The notes under the pieces are model-generated. The model was not told the origin of the DNA, did not search any database, and saw only the letters and a list, made by a program, of their open reading frames with translations. A stretch of DNA of 64,000 nucleotides from Halolamina salifodinae (lineage in GTDB: Archaea; Halobacteriota; Halobacteria; Halobacteriales; Haloferacaceae), in contig NZ_JAGGLC010000007.1 in NCBI RefSeq assembly GCF_017874235.1, positions 1-64,000 on the forward strand, in the 5' to 3' direction. This document shows, piece by piece, positions 17,031-25,221 of this stretch. Made by a program: the position numbers and the translations under genes. The stretch's first letter is position 1; every line of letters starts with the position of its first letter.

Positions 17031-17636
17031 ATGCGACTCCGGTACGTCATCCCGGCGCTACTGCTGATCCCGCTGTCCGACGCCGTCCTGCTGGTGTTCG
17101 TGGCGGGCGAGATCGGTCCGGTCCCAACCGTGTTGCTGGTGGTGCTGACGGGCCTGATCGGCATGCTCCTCGTGCGCGCGGAGGGACGCCACACGCTCGC
17201 CCGGATCCAGCAGAAAGCCGCTCGGGGGGAGCCACCCACCGACGAACTGCTGGACGGCGCGCTGCTGATCGCCGCCGGCGCGTTCCTGCTCACCCCCGGC
17301 GTCGTCACCGACGCCATCGGCTTTCTCCTAACCATCCCGCCGACGCGCTACCCGATCCGGATGCTGCTCAAGCGCTACGTCGTCGTGCCGAAACTCGACG
17401 AGCGCACGGGCGGGTTCGTCACCGGCGGCGTCTGGACCAGCGGCTTCCCGGATCAGGGCGATTCGGGCTTCGACGGCGGGAACGCGGGCGGCCCCTTCGA
17501 CGGCGGCGATGCCGGCCCATTCGGCGGGTCTGGCGGCGACGCTGGACCGTTCGGGGATGACGGCGGCAGCAGCGACACGTCGGACGACGACGTGTACGAC
17601 GTGGATCCGGACGACTACCGGACGAAAGACGAGTAG
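17031..17636 (+). CDS. fxsA: FxsA family membrane protein
   Basis: A 201-residue membrane protein of the FxsA family (the E. coli member modulates exclusion of phage T7 when overproduced). Three to four hydrophobic helices fill residues 4-105 with family phrases: IPALLLIPLSDAVLLVFVAG, LLVVLTGLIGMLLVRAEG, LLIAAGAFLLTPGVVTDAIGF. After a basic loop (MLLKRYVVVPKLDERTGG) there is a cytosolic or surface tail rich in Gly/Asp (GDAGPFGGSGGDAGPFG), a haloarchaeal addition. Confidence 0.9.
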   Translation: MRLRYVIPALLLIPLSDAVLLVFVAGEIGPVPTVLLVVLTGLIGMLLVRAEGRHTLARIQQKAARGEPPTDELLDGALLIAAGAFLLTPGVVTDAIGFLLTIPPTRYPIRMLLKRYVVVPKLDERTGGFVTGGVWTSGFPDQGDSGFDGGNAGGPFDGGDAGPFGGSGGDAGPFGDDGGSSDTSDDDVYDVDPDDYRTKDE

Positions 17637-17718
17637 GGGAAGAACCGGCCGCGGGCGTCGGGATGGCGAAGAGAAAGCCTTAACAGATGCGGCGGCCAAC
17701 TGAGGAATGCGCTCACCT

Positions 17719-17792
17719 GGGCCAATAGCTCAGTTAGGTTGAGCGCTCGGCTGATAACCGGGAGGTCCGCGGTTCAAATCCGCGTTGGCCCA
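17719..17792 (+). tRNA. tRNA-Ile (GAT anticodon)
   Basis: Full cloverleaf: acceptor arms GGGCCAA/TTGGCCC, D arm, anticodon stem CTCGG/CCGGG around CTGATAA (anticodon GAT), T arm CGCGG-TTCAAAT-CCGCG, discriminator A. No intron, no encoded CCA. Its 3' end borders an A+T-richer island, the usual place for integrated elements. Confidence 0.95.
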
Positions 17793-17793
17793 T

Positions 17794-17871
17794 CCAATTC
17801 ACGCGAATTGGGCTGAACTCCCCAGCCATCTAACTTCGGTCGACACAAATTCTCGAAGAGCGATTGTGTCG
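17794..17871. other. Two short hairpins behind tRNA-Ile
   Basis: CCAATTC-ACGC-GAATTGG (17794-17811) begins two bases after the tRNA, and CGACACAA...TTGTGTCG (17841-17871, 15-base loop) follows. The first may terminate tRNA transcription or mark an integration junction; the second may be a terminator of the opposing PIN-like operon. Confidence 0.5.
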
Positions 17872-17970
17872 TAGTGTTTCTGTTAGTGTCTGCAACCGTT
17901 AGCGAAGACTGTATCCAGAGGCCACGTTTGCTAGGGGAGAGTCCTTCCTACCAGCCCCAGTACTATTCCA

Positions 17971-18723
17971 CTACCGTTGTTCGAGGAAAGCTTGGGGTAG
18001 CAAAAATAACAAAGTCGAATCTTCGTTGTACCAACTCCGAATTTCGTCGTTGATCTGCTCAGGGAGAGGCCGATCCGATTCAAATAATCCCTCAAACGTA
18101 GGTAGCCCATCATCGTCTACCGGAACTGCTGCATCGTCAGATTCCTCCTCGTCCCCCAGAATGTCATCTTCATCAGTGGTCAGCATAACGCCTGAGCCAC
18201 CTTCACGGTTCCACTCTACCGCGTCAGCAATCACCTGCGCGTCGTCATCATTCCGAGTAACTGCTTCTAGATAGCCCACAAGGGTCGCATCCCGCCCCAG
18301 TGCGGGAGTTACAGTCACGATGGGATCATCATCCTCAAACAAGCGTTTCTTGCCCTCGTTAAGCCGGGCTTGCTTCTCTAACATCCGCATCACAGCCATT
18401 GATTCTGGCAACTGTCCCATCTCCTCCCTGAATCGATTCATCCACTCTTGGTTCCCATCACCGATATGAACTTCTCCAGAAGGAGAATAATCAAGTATGT
18501 TTCCTTGTTCGGCGGCGTCAACGAGTCCATCTAGAATGTGCTCTCGGCCGCGGTATATCGATTCAAACTCCGCCTTTACTTTCCCACTCACGTAGACTTG
18601 GCAAGGATCATTTAGAAGTACCTTTTCAGAGGGCTTCCCTTTGTCATCATCCAAAACATAGCGAAGAAGAACACAAGTGTCAGAGAAGACCCCCTCAACC
18701 GCAGATACTTCTATATCTGCCAC
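17971..18723 (-). CDS. PIN-like domain protein (putative ribonuclease)
   Basis: A 250-residue acidic protein whose acidic residues fall in the order of a PIN nuclease core: Asp15 in VFSDTCVLLRYV, Glu52/Glu54 in VKAEFESI, Asp161 and Asp167 in DDDAQVIADAV, and Asp184/Asp187 in MLTTDEDDIL. The PIN assignment is inference from this pattern; overall length exceeds typical VapC toxins because of a long insert (about 60-155) and a C-terminal acidic extension. The GTG start lies one base after the upstream gene's stop, so the two are co-translated. Base composition is clearly more A+T-rich than the neighbours, suggesting transfer. Confidence 0.65.
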   Translation of the reverse strand: MADIEVSAVEGVFSDTCVLLRYVLDDDKGKPSEKVLLNDPCQVYVSGKVKAEFESIYRGREHILDGLVDAAEQGNILDYSPSGEVHIGDGNQEWMNRFREEMGQLPESMAVMRMLEKQARLNEGKKRLFEDDDPIVTVTPALGRDATLVGYLEAVTRNDDDAQVIADAVEWNREGGSGVMLTTDEDDILGDEEESDDAAVPVDDDGLPTFEGLFESDRPLPEQINDEIRSWYNEDSTLLFLLPQAFLEQR

Positions 18724-18724
18724 T

Positions 18725-19735
18725 CTACTCTGCCCCCTTTACCGACCGAAGATGTCCTGTAAGCGCTCGGTTTGCGTCGTCGTCTCTAACAGGATATTCA
18801 GAGACATCCGGTATCAGGCCGTTTTCCTTGAACAGCCTTCGTCGGGCCTCAAATTGACGTTCGATTTCCTTATCAATTTCGTCAATATTGTTCTCCGCAA
18901 ATTCTGCAAGGCGGTCCGACTTAGGCCCTTCTGCCGAGGCCATCGACATGTGGGATGCGATATATTTCCAGATGTACTCGGTGTACAATTCGGCCATACT
19001 CTCAGCACAGTCTTGGTGAGACTCCTCTATATCTCCCCTGCCAATACTCGAAATACCTTTGGCAAATTTAATCGACAGCATCGAGAACTCCCTCACAAGA
19101 TCTCTTGCTGGATCAAGGTCGTCCTTGTTTGCCACAGCCATCAACAGCTTCGAGCTGGCTTGGCCCAAGTCTTCGTAGTAATCGAGTGGAGCGCTGCCAT
19201 TATCGCTGCCTGGATCATGCTCACTCATAGCTTGCCCAACCCTCTGAGACTGGATCTCCTCTTGGACTTCTTCCAACATTCGCCTCAGTTCTAGATTTGC
19301 CAAATAGGCATCTCTATACTCTGGAGGGGCATGATGGGTGTAATATTCCTCCAAGAAGTCGTAGGTGTTAGCAGTCCAGTTGTTCTCGTTCAGCTCTGGG
19401 TGCTCGATACTGCCCACAACATCGGCGATCTCTAGCTTTGATGCCTGCCGTAGATTCTCCACCGGGAACTCATCACTAATCCTGCTATTCTCAAATGCAC
19501 CATGGCCTGAAGGTGCTGCTGGAGTAGATTTCCCAAACAGGAACCAACTTCTCGTTACCGCCGGTTCCTCACCCTCAGGGGTGTAGTGATTGATGATCAG
19601 ATCGAGATACTTCTGCTTCTTAGTGGATTGTCCTCGATCCCTCCATGTCAATCCGCGGCTAGTGACAGCATGCTCTAGACCCTGCTCAATTTTACTGAGG
19701 ATCGGGCCTTCTTGAATCAGACTGTATCTGCTCAT
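18725..19735 (-). CDS. Unrecognised protein paired with the PIN-like gene
   Basis: A 336-residue soluble acidic protein with no family I recognise. Residues 5-100 are mixed (ILSKIEQGLEHAVTSRGL, KKQKYLDLIINHYTPEG), followed by helical stretches: NTYDFLEEYYTHHAPPEYRDAYLANLELRRMLEEVQEEI, LGQASSKLLMAVANKDDLDPARDLVREFSMLSIKFAKGI, and a basic/acidic C-terminal coil IDEIDKEIERQFEARRRLF. The ATG at 19735 is preferred over GTG at 19744 because a TATA-like box at 19765-19770 predicts a nearly leaderless start there. It could be an antitoxin, sensor or scaffold for the PIN-like protein; this is a guess from linkage. Confidence 0.6.
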   Translation of the reverse strand: MSRYSLIQEGPILSKIEQGLEHAVTSRGLTWRDRGQSTKKQKYLDLIINHYTPEGEEPAVTRSWFLFGKSTPAAPSGHGAFENSRISDEFPVENLRQASKLEIADVVGSIEHPELNENNWTANTYDFLEEYYTHHAPPEYRDAYLANLELRRMLEEVQEEIQSQRVGQAMSEHDPGSDNGSAPLDYYEDLGQASSKLLMAVANKDDLDPARDLVREFSMLSIKFAKGISSIGRGDIEESHQDCAESMAELYTEYIWKYIASHMSMASAEGPKSDRLAEFAENNIDEIDKEIERQFEARRRLFKENGLIPDVSEYPVRDDDANRALTGHLRSVKGAE

Positions 19736-19764
19736 GGTGGGCACCGCGGGACTGCTTCGTTATC

Positions 19765-19770
19765 GTATAA
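19765..19770 (-). promoter_or_regulatory. TATA-like element of the PIN-module operon
   Basis: TTATAC on the minus strand, centred about 32 bases before the ATG at 19735, the spacing expected for a leaderless or short-leader archaeal transcript. The surrounding 19745-19992 is A+T-rich with no convincing gene. Confidence 0.4.
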
Positions 19771-19992
19771 CTGTCTTACCTATGTATAAACCCCCGCATT
19801 TCTCAGATTCGGTACCTAATGGGCCTATACTGTGGATTTTCTCCTGGTGAAGAGTACCCCGCCAGTCGCATCTTACCAAGGAGGTTTCGACACCAAAACC
19901 AAGCACCGATAACCGGCATAAGCTATCTGGATCAATACCCCAATATATTATTATAAATCCCACGTTACTTTGAGGCGTTTCTCCGTCGTTCC

Positions 19993-22362
19993 TCACTCCA
20001 CCCGAACCGTCCGGTCCTCACGCACGGGCGCCAGCGGCAGTTCCGGGTACGTCACCTCGACCACGAACCGGAGTTCGTCGGCGTCGGCGCCGAACACCGG
20101 CGCCGGCACGGTGTCGGAGTCGCCCAGATACGTCGCCGTCTCGGTCATCTCCGTCCCGTTGACCGTCACCCGGACGCCGACCCGGGCGCCGCCCCCGGCG
20201 TTCCGGACGGTGAGTTCGCACATCTCGTTTTTGCCCATCGCGATGGCGTCCGGGAACGCCCCCCAGTCGACCGAGATTCGTGGCAGGTCCCGCGCGGCGT
20301 CGACGACGCGTTCGGCGACGCTCTCGGAGAGTCCCGCGTTCGTGAGCGCCGCGGCGCCGGCGTCGACCACCTGCGCCGGAGAGGGAAAGCCCGCCCCGGC
20401 GAGCGTCTCCGCGCGGCCGGCCCCGACCCCCTCGATGGCCGTGAGGCCGACCGCTTCCCGTGGTACGCCGTGCTCGACGCGGGCCTCCACCCGGCGCACG
20501 AGGTTGGCCGCCCGCGGGCCCGCGAACGCCTCGGCGAACTCCCGGAGCGCCGCGAGCAGTCGCAGCGCGTTCTGTCGGATGATCCACGCGTCCGAGCGGA
20601 GTTCGCTGGGCGTGCGCCCGTCGGTCGCGGCGTGGAGAATGGCGAGCACCTTGCGGTTGCCGTTCTCGAGATCAGTATCGACGCCGGCGCCCTCGAGCGC
20701 CCGGTCGATGGCGTCGGTCTCGGACTGGCGGGCCGAGACGGAGTCGAACTCCCCGGCGGCGGCGACGGCTTCGAGCACGTCGTCGCCGCTCAGGCGCTCG
20801 CGCTCGCAGGTCTCGCGGAACCGCTCGGCCGTGTCGAGGCGGAGGTAGTAGTTCGAGGCCAATCGGCCGAGCGTCGTCGCCTCGACGCCGAGATCCGAGT
20901 CGGTCTCGACGAACCCGGAGTCGACGAGGCTCTCGACGACGGCGCGGATGCGCTCGCGCAGGCTCTCGAACTCGTACTCCTCGGGTTTCGACTGCGCGCG
21001 GACGTAGTAGAACGTCGTTTCGACCCACGTGAGCACGTCCTCCAGGTCCCGGATGGTGCCCATCGCCACCTCGGCGTTGAGGTGGGTCTCGATCTCGCCG
21101 GCCAGCGTCGACTCGATCTCCTTGCCCTCCCGGAGCAGGCGGCGGTACTTGTCAGCCTCCTCGGCGTCGCTGATCACCCAGCCGTAGCCCACGTCGTCGT
21201 AGCCGGGTCGCCCCGCGCGCCCGAGCATCTGGAGCACGTCCAGCGGCGAGATGTCGACCTCGCCCTCCAGCGGGTCGTGGTACTTCGTGTCCCGAATCAC
21301 CACACAGCGGGCGGGGAGGTTCACCCCCCACGCGAGCGTCGAGGTCGAGAACAGCAACTGGATCTTCCCCTCCTTGAACCACTGCTCGACGAGGTCCTTG
21401 TCGTTGCGCGAGAGGCCGGCGTGGTGGAACGCGACGCCGTCGACGACCGAGTGCCGGAGCGTCTCGTTTTCGAGTTCCTTGGCGGCGGTGTGGAAGTCGT
21501 AGTTACCCCGCGAGCCCATGTCGATATCCCACTCCGTGGTCTCGTCGCGGGCTTTCTCGGCGGCGCGGACGGTGTCCTGTCTGGAGGAGACGAAGACGAG
21601 TGACTGGCCCTCCTCGCGGATGCGGGGTTTCGCGAGGTCGAGCGCGCGGTAGAGCCGGCGGTACTTGTCCGCAAAGGAGTTCTCGCCGTGGCTGTACGTC
21701 TTCACGCCGGTTTCGAGGTCGACCGGGCGGTACTCGTCGCCGAAGGCGAACGTGTTCGTCGGCGGCGCGTCGAGCCACTCGGCGACGTCCTCGACGTTGG
21801 GCATCGTCGCCGAGAGCGCGATGATCCGGGGATCACAGAGCCGTCGGAGCCGCGAGACGGTGACTTCGAGCACCGACCCGCGCTTCTCGGAGTCGAGCAG
21901 GTGGACCTCGTCGATGACGACGCAGTCCACGTCGGTGATGAAGCCGTAGCGCGCCGACTCGTGTTTCCGCGTCGCGGAGTCGGTCTTCTCGGGAGTCATC
22001 ACGAGGATGTCCGCGCGCTCGGCCCGGCGCGGGTCGAGGTCGCGCTCCCCCGTGACGACGTAGACGGAGTAGCCGAGTTCCTCGAATCGGTCCCACTCGG
22101 CTTCCTTCTCGTTGGTCAGCGCCCGCATCGGGGCGATAAACAGCGCGGTACCGCCCTCCTTCAGGGTCTTACAGATCGCCAACTCCGCGAGCGCGGTCTT
22201 GCCGGAGGCGGTCGGCGCGCTCGCGACGACGTTCTCGTCGCTGTCGAGCAGGGCGGGCAGCGCCTCCCGCTGCATCGCGTTGAACGACTCGAACGCGAAG
22301 GCGTCGGCGAACTCGGGGACGACGTCGGCGACGCGGGCCGTGGCGTCGGGGCGCTGAGACAC
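19993..22362 (-). CDS. Ski2/Brr2-like DEAD/DEAH helicase with Sec63 unit
   Basis: A 789-residue superfamily 2 helicase. Motifs: Walker A APTASGKTALAEL, Ib TPEK, II VVIDEVHLLDS, III SATMPN, IV LVFVSSRQ, V TLAWGVNLPA and VI QMLGRAGRPGYDD. After a winged-helix/ratchet region comes a Sec63-like unit: helix-hairpin-helix GLTAIEGVGAGRAETLAGAG and a final beta-sandwich (about 695-789) like the FN3 part of Brr2. Hel308 itself usually lacks such an FN3 end, so this is closer to archaeal Brr2/Ski2-like (ASH) helicases. The GTG start overlaps the upstream gene's stop by one base. The role is probably in DNA repair or RNA processing. Confidence 0.9.
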   Translation of the reverse strand: MSQRPDATARVADVVPEFADAFAFESFNAMQREALPALLDSDENVVASAPTASGKTALAELAICKTLKEGGTALFIAPMRALTNEKEAEWDRFEELGYSVYVVTGERDLDPRRAERADILVMTPEKTDSATRKHESARYGFITDVDCVVIDEVHLLDSEKRGSVLEVTVSRLRRLCDPRIIALSATMPNVEDVAEWLDAPPTNTFAFGDEYRPVDLETGVKTYSHGENSFADKYRRLYRALDLAKPRIREEGQSLVFVSSRQDTVRAAEKARDETTEWDIDMGSRGNYDFHTAAKELENETLRHSVVDGVAFHHAGLSRNDKDLVEQWFKEGKIQLLFSTSTLAWGVNLPARCVVIRDTKYHDPLEGEVDISPLDVLQMLGRAGRPGYDDVGYGWVISDAEEADKYRRLLREGKEIESTLAGEIETHLNAEVAMGTIRDLEDVLTWVETTFYYVRAQSKPEEYEFESLRERIRAVVESLVDSGFVETDSDLGVEATTLGRLASNYYLRLDTAERFRETCERERLSGDDVLEAVAAAGEFDSVSARQSETDAIDRALEGAGVDTDLENGNRKVLAILHAATDGRTPSELRSDAWIIRQNALRLLAALREFAEAFAGPRAANLVRRVEARVEHGVPREAVGLTAIEGVGAGRAETLAGAGFPSPAQVVDAGAAALTNAGLSESVAERVVDAARDLPRISVDWGAFPDAIAMGKNEMCELTVRNAGGGARVGVRVTVNGTEMTETATYLGDSDTVPAPVFGADADELRFVVEVTYPELPLAPVREDRTVRVE

Positions 22363-23111
22363 TACCCGGAGTCGGGGCGGCCACGGACAAAGGAGTTTCT
22401 CTCGGTCGCGCGGGCGGGTGTGTGCGATCCCGCAACGGCGCCCGCGGCGGCGTCATCGCCGGATTCGGCCGCCGAGGCGGTCGTCGACGACGTGCTCGTG
22501 TCCTCGGTTGGCGAGCCGTCGGATTTCGTCTCGGCAGGCTTGGGCGGCTTCCTCACGAGGCTGCCCGCGGGCAGTTTCTGCACCAGCAGGCGCTCGCCTT
22601 TCTTCGGCGAGTAGTCGACGCCGCGGTAATGTTTGAGCGCCGTCAGGGGGTTGATCGCGGAGTACTCCCGGTGGGCGAAGCAGTCAGTCTCGCCGTTGCG
22701 GCGCTCGAACATCATGACGTGGAGCTGTTTCTTCGCCAACAAGTTCTCCCGCCAGACCCACGAGCCCTGCTCCTCCCGGCCGTCGGGGAGGGTCTTGTAC
22801 GCCGACAGGGGGTTGCGCCGGAAGCCGTGTTCGTAGAGGAACGACTCGGCCTGCTCGGGGGGCATCTCCAGCGTACCCGCGTACTCCTGATAGCCCACCG
22901 TGTAGGCGGCATAGCCGATGTCCATCGCTCGGCCCACCTTGTCCAGCGTGGGGATGGCGGTGCCGCGGACGAACTCCCAGAACCCCGCCTCGGGGCCGCG
23001 GCGCCCGCGCTGGGCCTGGTAGTAGGTGATGCCGAGGAACACCGCGGCGACCACCGGCGCTGCGTAGCGGATGGGGTTCTCGCTGACCGTACCGACGACG
23101 TTCTCCAACAT
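22362..23111 (-). CDS. Haloarchaeal membrane-anchored protein of unknown function
   Basis: A 249-residue protein with one N-terminal transmembrane helix (IRYAAPVVAAVFLGITYYQA), then a conserved-looking soluble domain: TLDKVGRAMDIGYAAYTVGYQEYAG, PPEQAESFLYEHGFRRNPLSAYKTLPDGREEQGSWV, LHVMMFERRNGETDCFAHREYSAINPLTALKHYRG. Residues after 185 are a low-complexity Ser/Thr/Ala tail. It overlaps the helicase gene by one base, so they are co-transcribed, but no functional link is evident. Confidence 0.7.
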   Translation of the reverse strand: MLENVVGTVSENPIRYAAPVVAAVFLGITYYQAQRGRRGPEAGFWEFVRGTAIPTLDKVGRAMDIGYAAYTVGYQEYAGTLEMPPEQAESFLYEHGFRRNPLSAYKTLPDGREEQGSWVWRENLLAKKQLHVMMFERRNGETDCFAHREYSAINPLTALKHYRGVDYSPKKGERLLVQKLPAGSLVRKPPKPAETKSDGSPTEDTSTSSTTASAAESGDDAAAGAVAGSHTPARATERNSFVRGRPDSG

Positions 23112-23201
23112 GGCGCGTGAGTTGCCGTGCTACGACAGCAGAGCGCAATAAAACTGACAGTCGGTCGGAGAGCAAGGATCCGAGGAGGACGCCGAAACCA
23201 C

Positions 23202-23657
23202 CTATTCCGTCGCGGTTCCAGCGGTCGAACGCCTCCGTTTCAGTACTTCATCTCTGTTTAGCAAGGATGCTCGGATCAGGCCGTCAGCCGGGTCGACGTA
23301 AGCGGTCAGTACGTGTTGATCTTCACCTTCCGGCGGCCAGTCGACACGCAGACTCGTGTCCGCACCCCGAATCCGTACGACTGTCTCTTGATTGGGGGCG
23401 ATCACATCCGGGGATTGCCATCGTTCACCCGGGGCGAGGGAGACTGTTCGACTCCACTCCCCGGCAGAAACCGTGACTTCGACCGACTGATCGGTGGGAG
23501 ACGAGACCAGGATATCGGGTTCTGCCCCCTCTCGGAGCCAGGGGGGCGGCGGCATCGTCGGTGGCTCGGTTTCCGTCCCGCCGTCGTCGCCGAGACAGCC
23601 CGCGAAGAACCCGGCGGAAACAGCGAGGAACGCTCGACGCGACAAGGATTTCCTCAT
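23202..23657 (-). CDS. Small Tat-exported lipoprotein
   Basis: A 151-residue predicted lipoprotein: SRRAFLAVSAGF twin-arginine signal followed by lipobox FAGC and an acidic linker (DDGGTETEPPT). The mature part is a beta-rich domain (DILVSSPTDQSVEVTVSAGEWSRTVSLAPGERWQSPDVI, TVVRIRGADTSLRVDWPP), resembling an immunoglobulin-like fold. No binding motif is seen. It sits immediately downstream of the MATE transporter gene on the same strand (15 bases), so may be co-expressed. Confidence 0.8.
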   Translation of the reverse strand: MRKSLSRRAFLAVSAGFFAGCLGDDGGTETEPPTMPPPPWLREGAEPDILVSSPTDQSVEVTVSAGEWSRTVSLAPGERWQSPDVIAPNQETVVRIRGADTSLRVDWPPEGEDQHVLTAYVDPADGLIRASLLNRDEVLKRRRSTAGTATE

Positions 23658-23672
23658 TAGTGGAGTATCAGG

Positions 23673-25106
23673 TCAGTCCGCGGCCGCCACGTCCGCCGCG
23701 TGGCGCATCATCCCCTCGCTGGTCGCGTACCGGAAGTACACCCCCAGCCCCAGCGCGGCGGCGACGTTCGACCCCGTGACCGCCCAGAAGATGGCCGCCA
23801 TCCCCCAGTCGAGTCCGGGGGCGATTGAGAGCCCGAACGCCCCGACGGCGAACCCCGTGGGCAGTGCGAGCACCGCGATGGGGAGCCGGACGCCCCAGTA
23901 CTTCACCAGATCGACGATCAGGCTGGTCTTGGTGCGGCGGGCGCCGTTGAGCCCCGCGAGCAGCATGTACGTCGCGCCGATAGCCCAGTAGCCGTACGCC
24001 AGAATCTCGAGGTACTGGATCGCGTACGCGCGACCCTGCTCGGAGACGCCGGGGACGAACACCGACGTGAGCAGGTCGGGAATCAGCAGTTGGATGCCGC
24101 CGATCAGCGCCAGCGCGCCCGTCGCGATGCCGACACCGAGCCACGTCGCCCGCCGGGCGCGGAGCGGGCGGTCGGCGCCGAGGTTCTGGCCGACGACGCT
24201 CTGGCCGGCCTGCTGGAGTCCCTGTGCCGGGACGAAGGCAATGGTGGCGATGCGGGCGCCGACGGTGTAGGCTGCCAGCCCCGCGGCACCGCCGACGATG
24301 GTGACGATGGCGACGACGACCAGCCGAACCGACTGGGCGGCGAGTCGCTGCCCGCCCGCCGGGAGGCCGATGTCGACCATCTCGCGGAACTCCTCAATGT
24401 CGAAGCCGGCGTCCGCCAGCGACAGCGAGATGGAGCCGTGGTCGCCGGTCAGCCAGTAGAGGCCGAGCAGCATCGCCATCGTGTAGCCAAGCACCGTCGC
24501 CAGCGCCGCGCCTGCGACCTCGAGTTCAGGGAACGGGCCGACGCCGAAGATGAGCAGCGGGTCGAGTACGAGGTTGCCGCCGATGGCGAGGAAGTTGAGG
24601 TACATCGCCGTCTTGGAGTCGCCGGCGCCGACGAACCCCATCTCGACGGTGTCGCTGACGGAGGTAAACGGGAACAGCAGCAGGTACGTCGAGAGGTACG
24701 CCGCGGCCTGGGGCGCCACCTCGGGGCCGGCGCCGAGCAGGCGGACGAGCACGCCCGCGTTGGGTGCGACCAGCAGCGCCAGGAGTACCGCGGCGACGAA
24801 CGCCAGACAGATGCCGTGGAACACCGCCTTCCGGGCGCCGTCGCCGTCCTCGGCGCCGATACGCTGGGAGACGAGCACCTGCGTCCCGACCATTGCCGCC
24901 GTCAGCGGGACGAACAGCAGCGCCATGATGGGTTGGTTCAGGCCGACGGCGCCGACGGCGCCGTCGCCGAGGCGGCCCAGCCAGAACACGTCGGCCGCGG
25001 AGTTGGCCACCTGCACGAGGTTCTGTGCCACCAGCGGCGCCGCGAGAAGTACGAGCGCACGGGAGATGGACCCCTCCGTGATGTCGCCGGGGTCGAGGTC
25101 GAACAT
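23673..25106 (-). CDS. MATE family multidrug/cation efflux transporter
   Basis: A 477-residue, 12-helix membrane antiporter. It has the MATE start GSISRALVLLAAPLVAQNLVQVANSAADVFWLGRLG, GAVGLNQPIMALLF, TQVLVSQRIGAEDGDGARK in the first half, and VVGQNLGADRPLRARRATW as the matching repeat in the second half. It exports organic cations or drugs against Na+ or H+; the actual substrate is unknown. It diverges from lipA. Confidence 0.92.
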   Translation of the reverse strand: MFDLDPGDITEGSISRALVLLAAPLVAQNLVQVANSAADVFWLGRLGDGAVGAVGLNQPIMALLFVPLTAAMVGTQVLVSQRIGAEDGDGARKAVFHGICLAFVAAVLLALLVAPNAGVLVRLLGAGPEVAPQAAAYLSTYLLLFPFTSVSDTVEMGFVGAGDSKTAMYLNFLAIGGNLVLDPLLIFGVGPFPELEVAGAALATVLGYTMAMLLGLYWLTGDHGSISLSLADAGFDIEEFREMVDIGLPAGGQRLAAQSVRLVVVAIVTIVGGAAGLAAYTVGARIATIAFVPAQGLQQAGQSVVGQNLGADRPLRARRATWLGVGIATGALALIGGIQLLIPDLLTSVFVPGVSEQGRAYAIQYLEILAYGYWAIGATYMLLAGLNGARRTKTSLIVDLVKYWGVRLPIAVLALPTGFAVGAFGLSIAPGLDWGMAAIFWAVTGSNVAAALGLGVYFRYATSEGMMRHAADVAAAD

Positions 25107-25221
25107 TCAGTATCGTACGGACATTATGGAGGGGGAACAAATACCTACCGGTGCGGTAACAAACCTTGCACGCGAGGGAACGAACCGCATGCTTTTCACG
25201 AGCGCCGCCCCATCCAGAGCC

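Noticed and set aside
19945-19992. Right attachment copy of the tRNA-Ile 3' end
   Set aside because: AAATCCCACGTTACT has only a weak resemblance to the tRNA end AAATCCGCGTTGGCC; not enough to call an att site.
19760-19996. 78-codon minus-strand frame before the PIN module
   Set aside because: No halophilic composition and no motif; it covers the A+T-rich promoter region of the module and overlaps the helicase stop.
24219-24240. Third copy of the coding palindrome in the MATE gene
   Set aside because: Only TCCCTGTGCCGG matches and the arms do not pair; VPAQGLQQAG there is normal MATE sequence.
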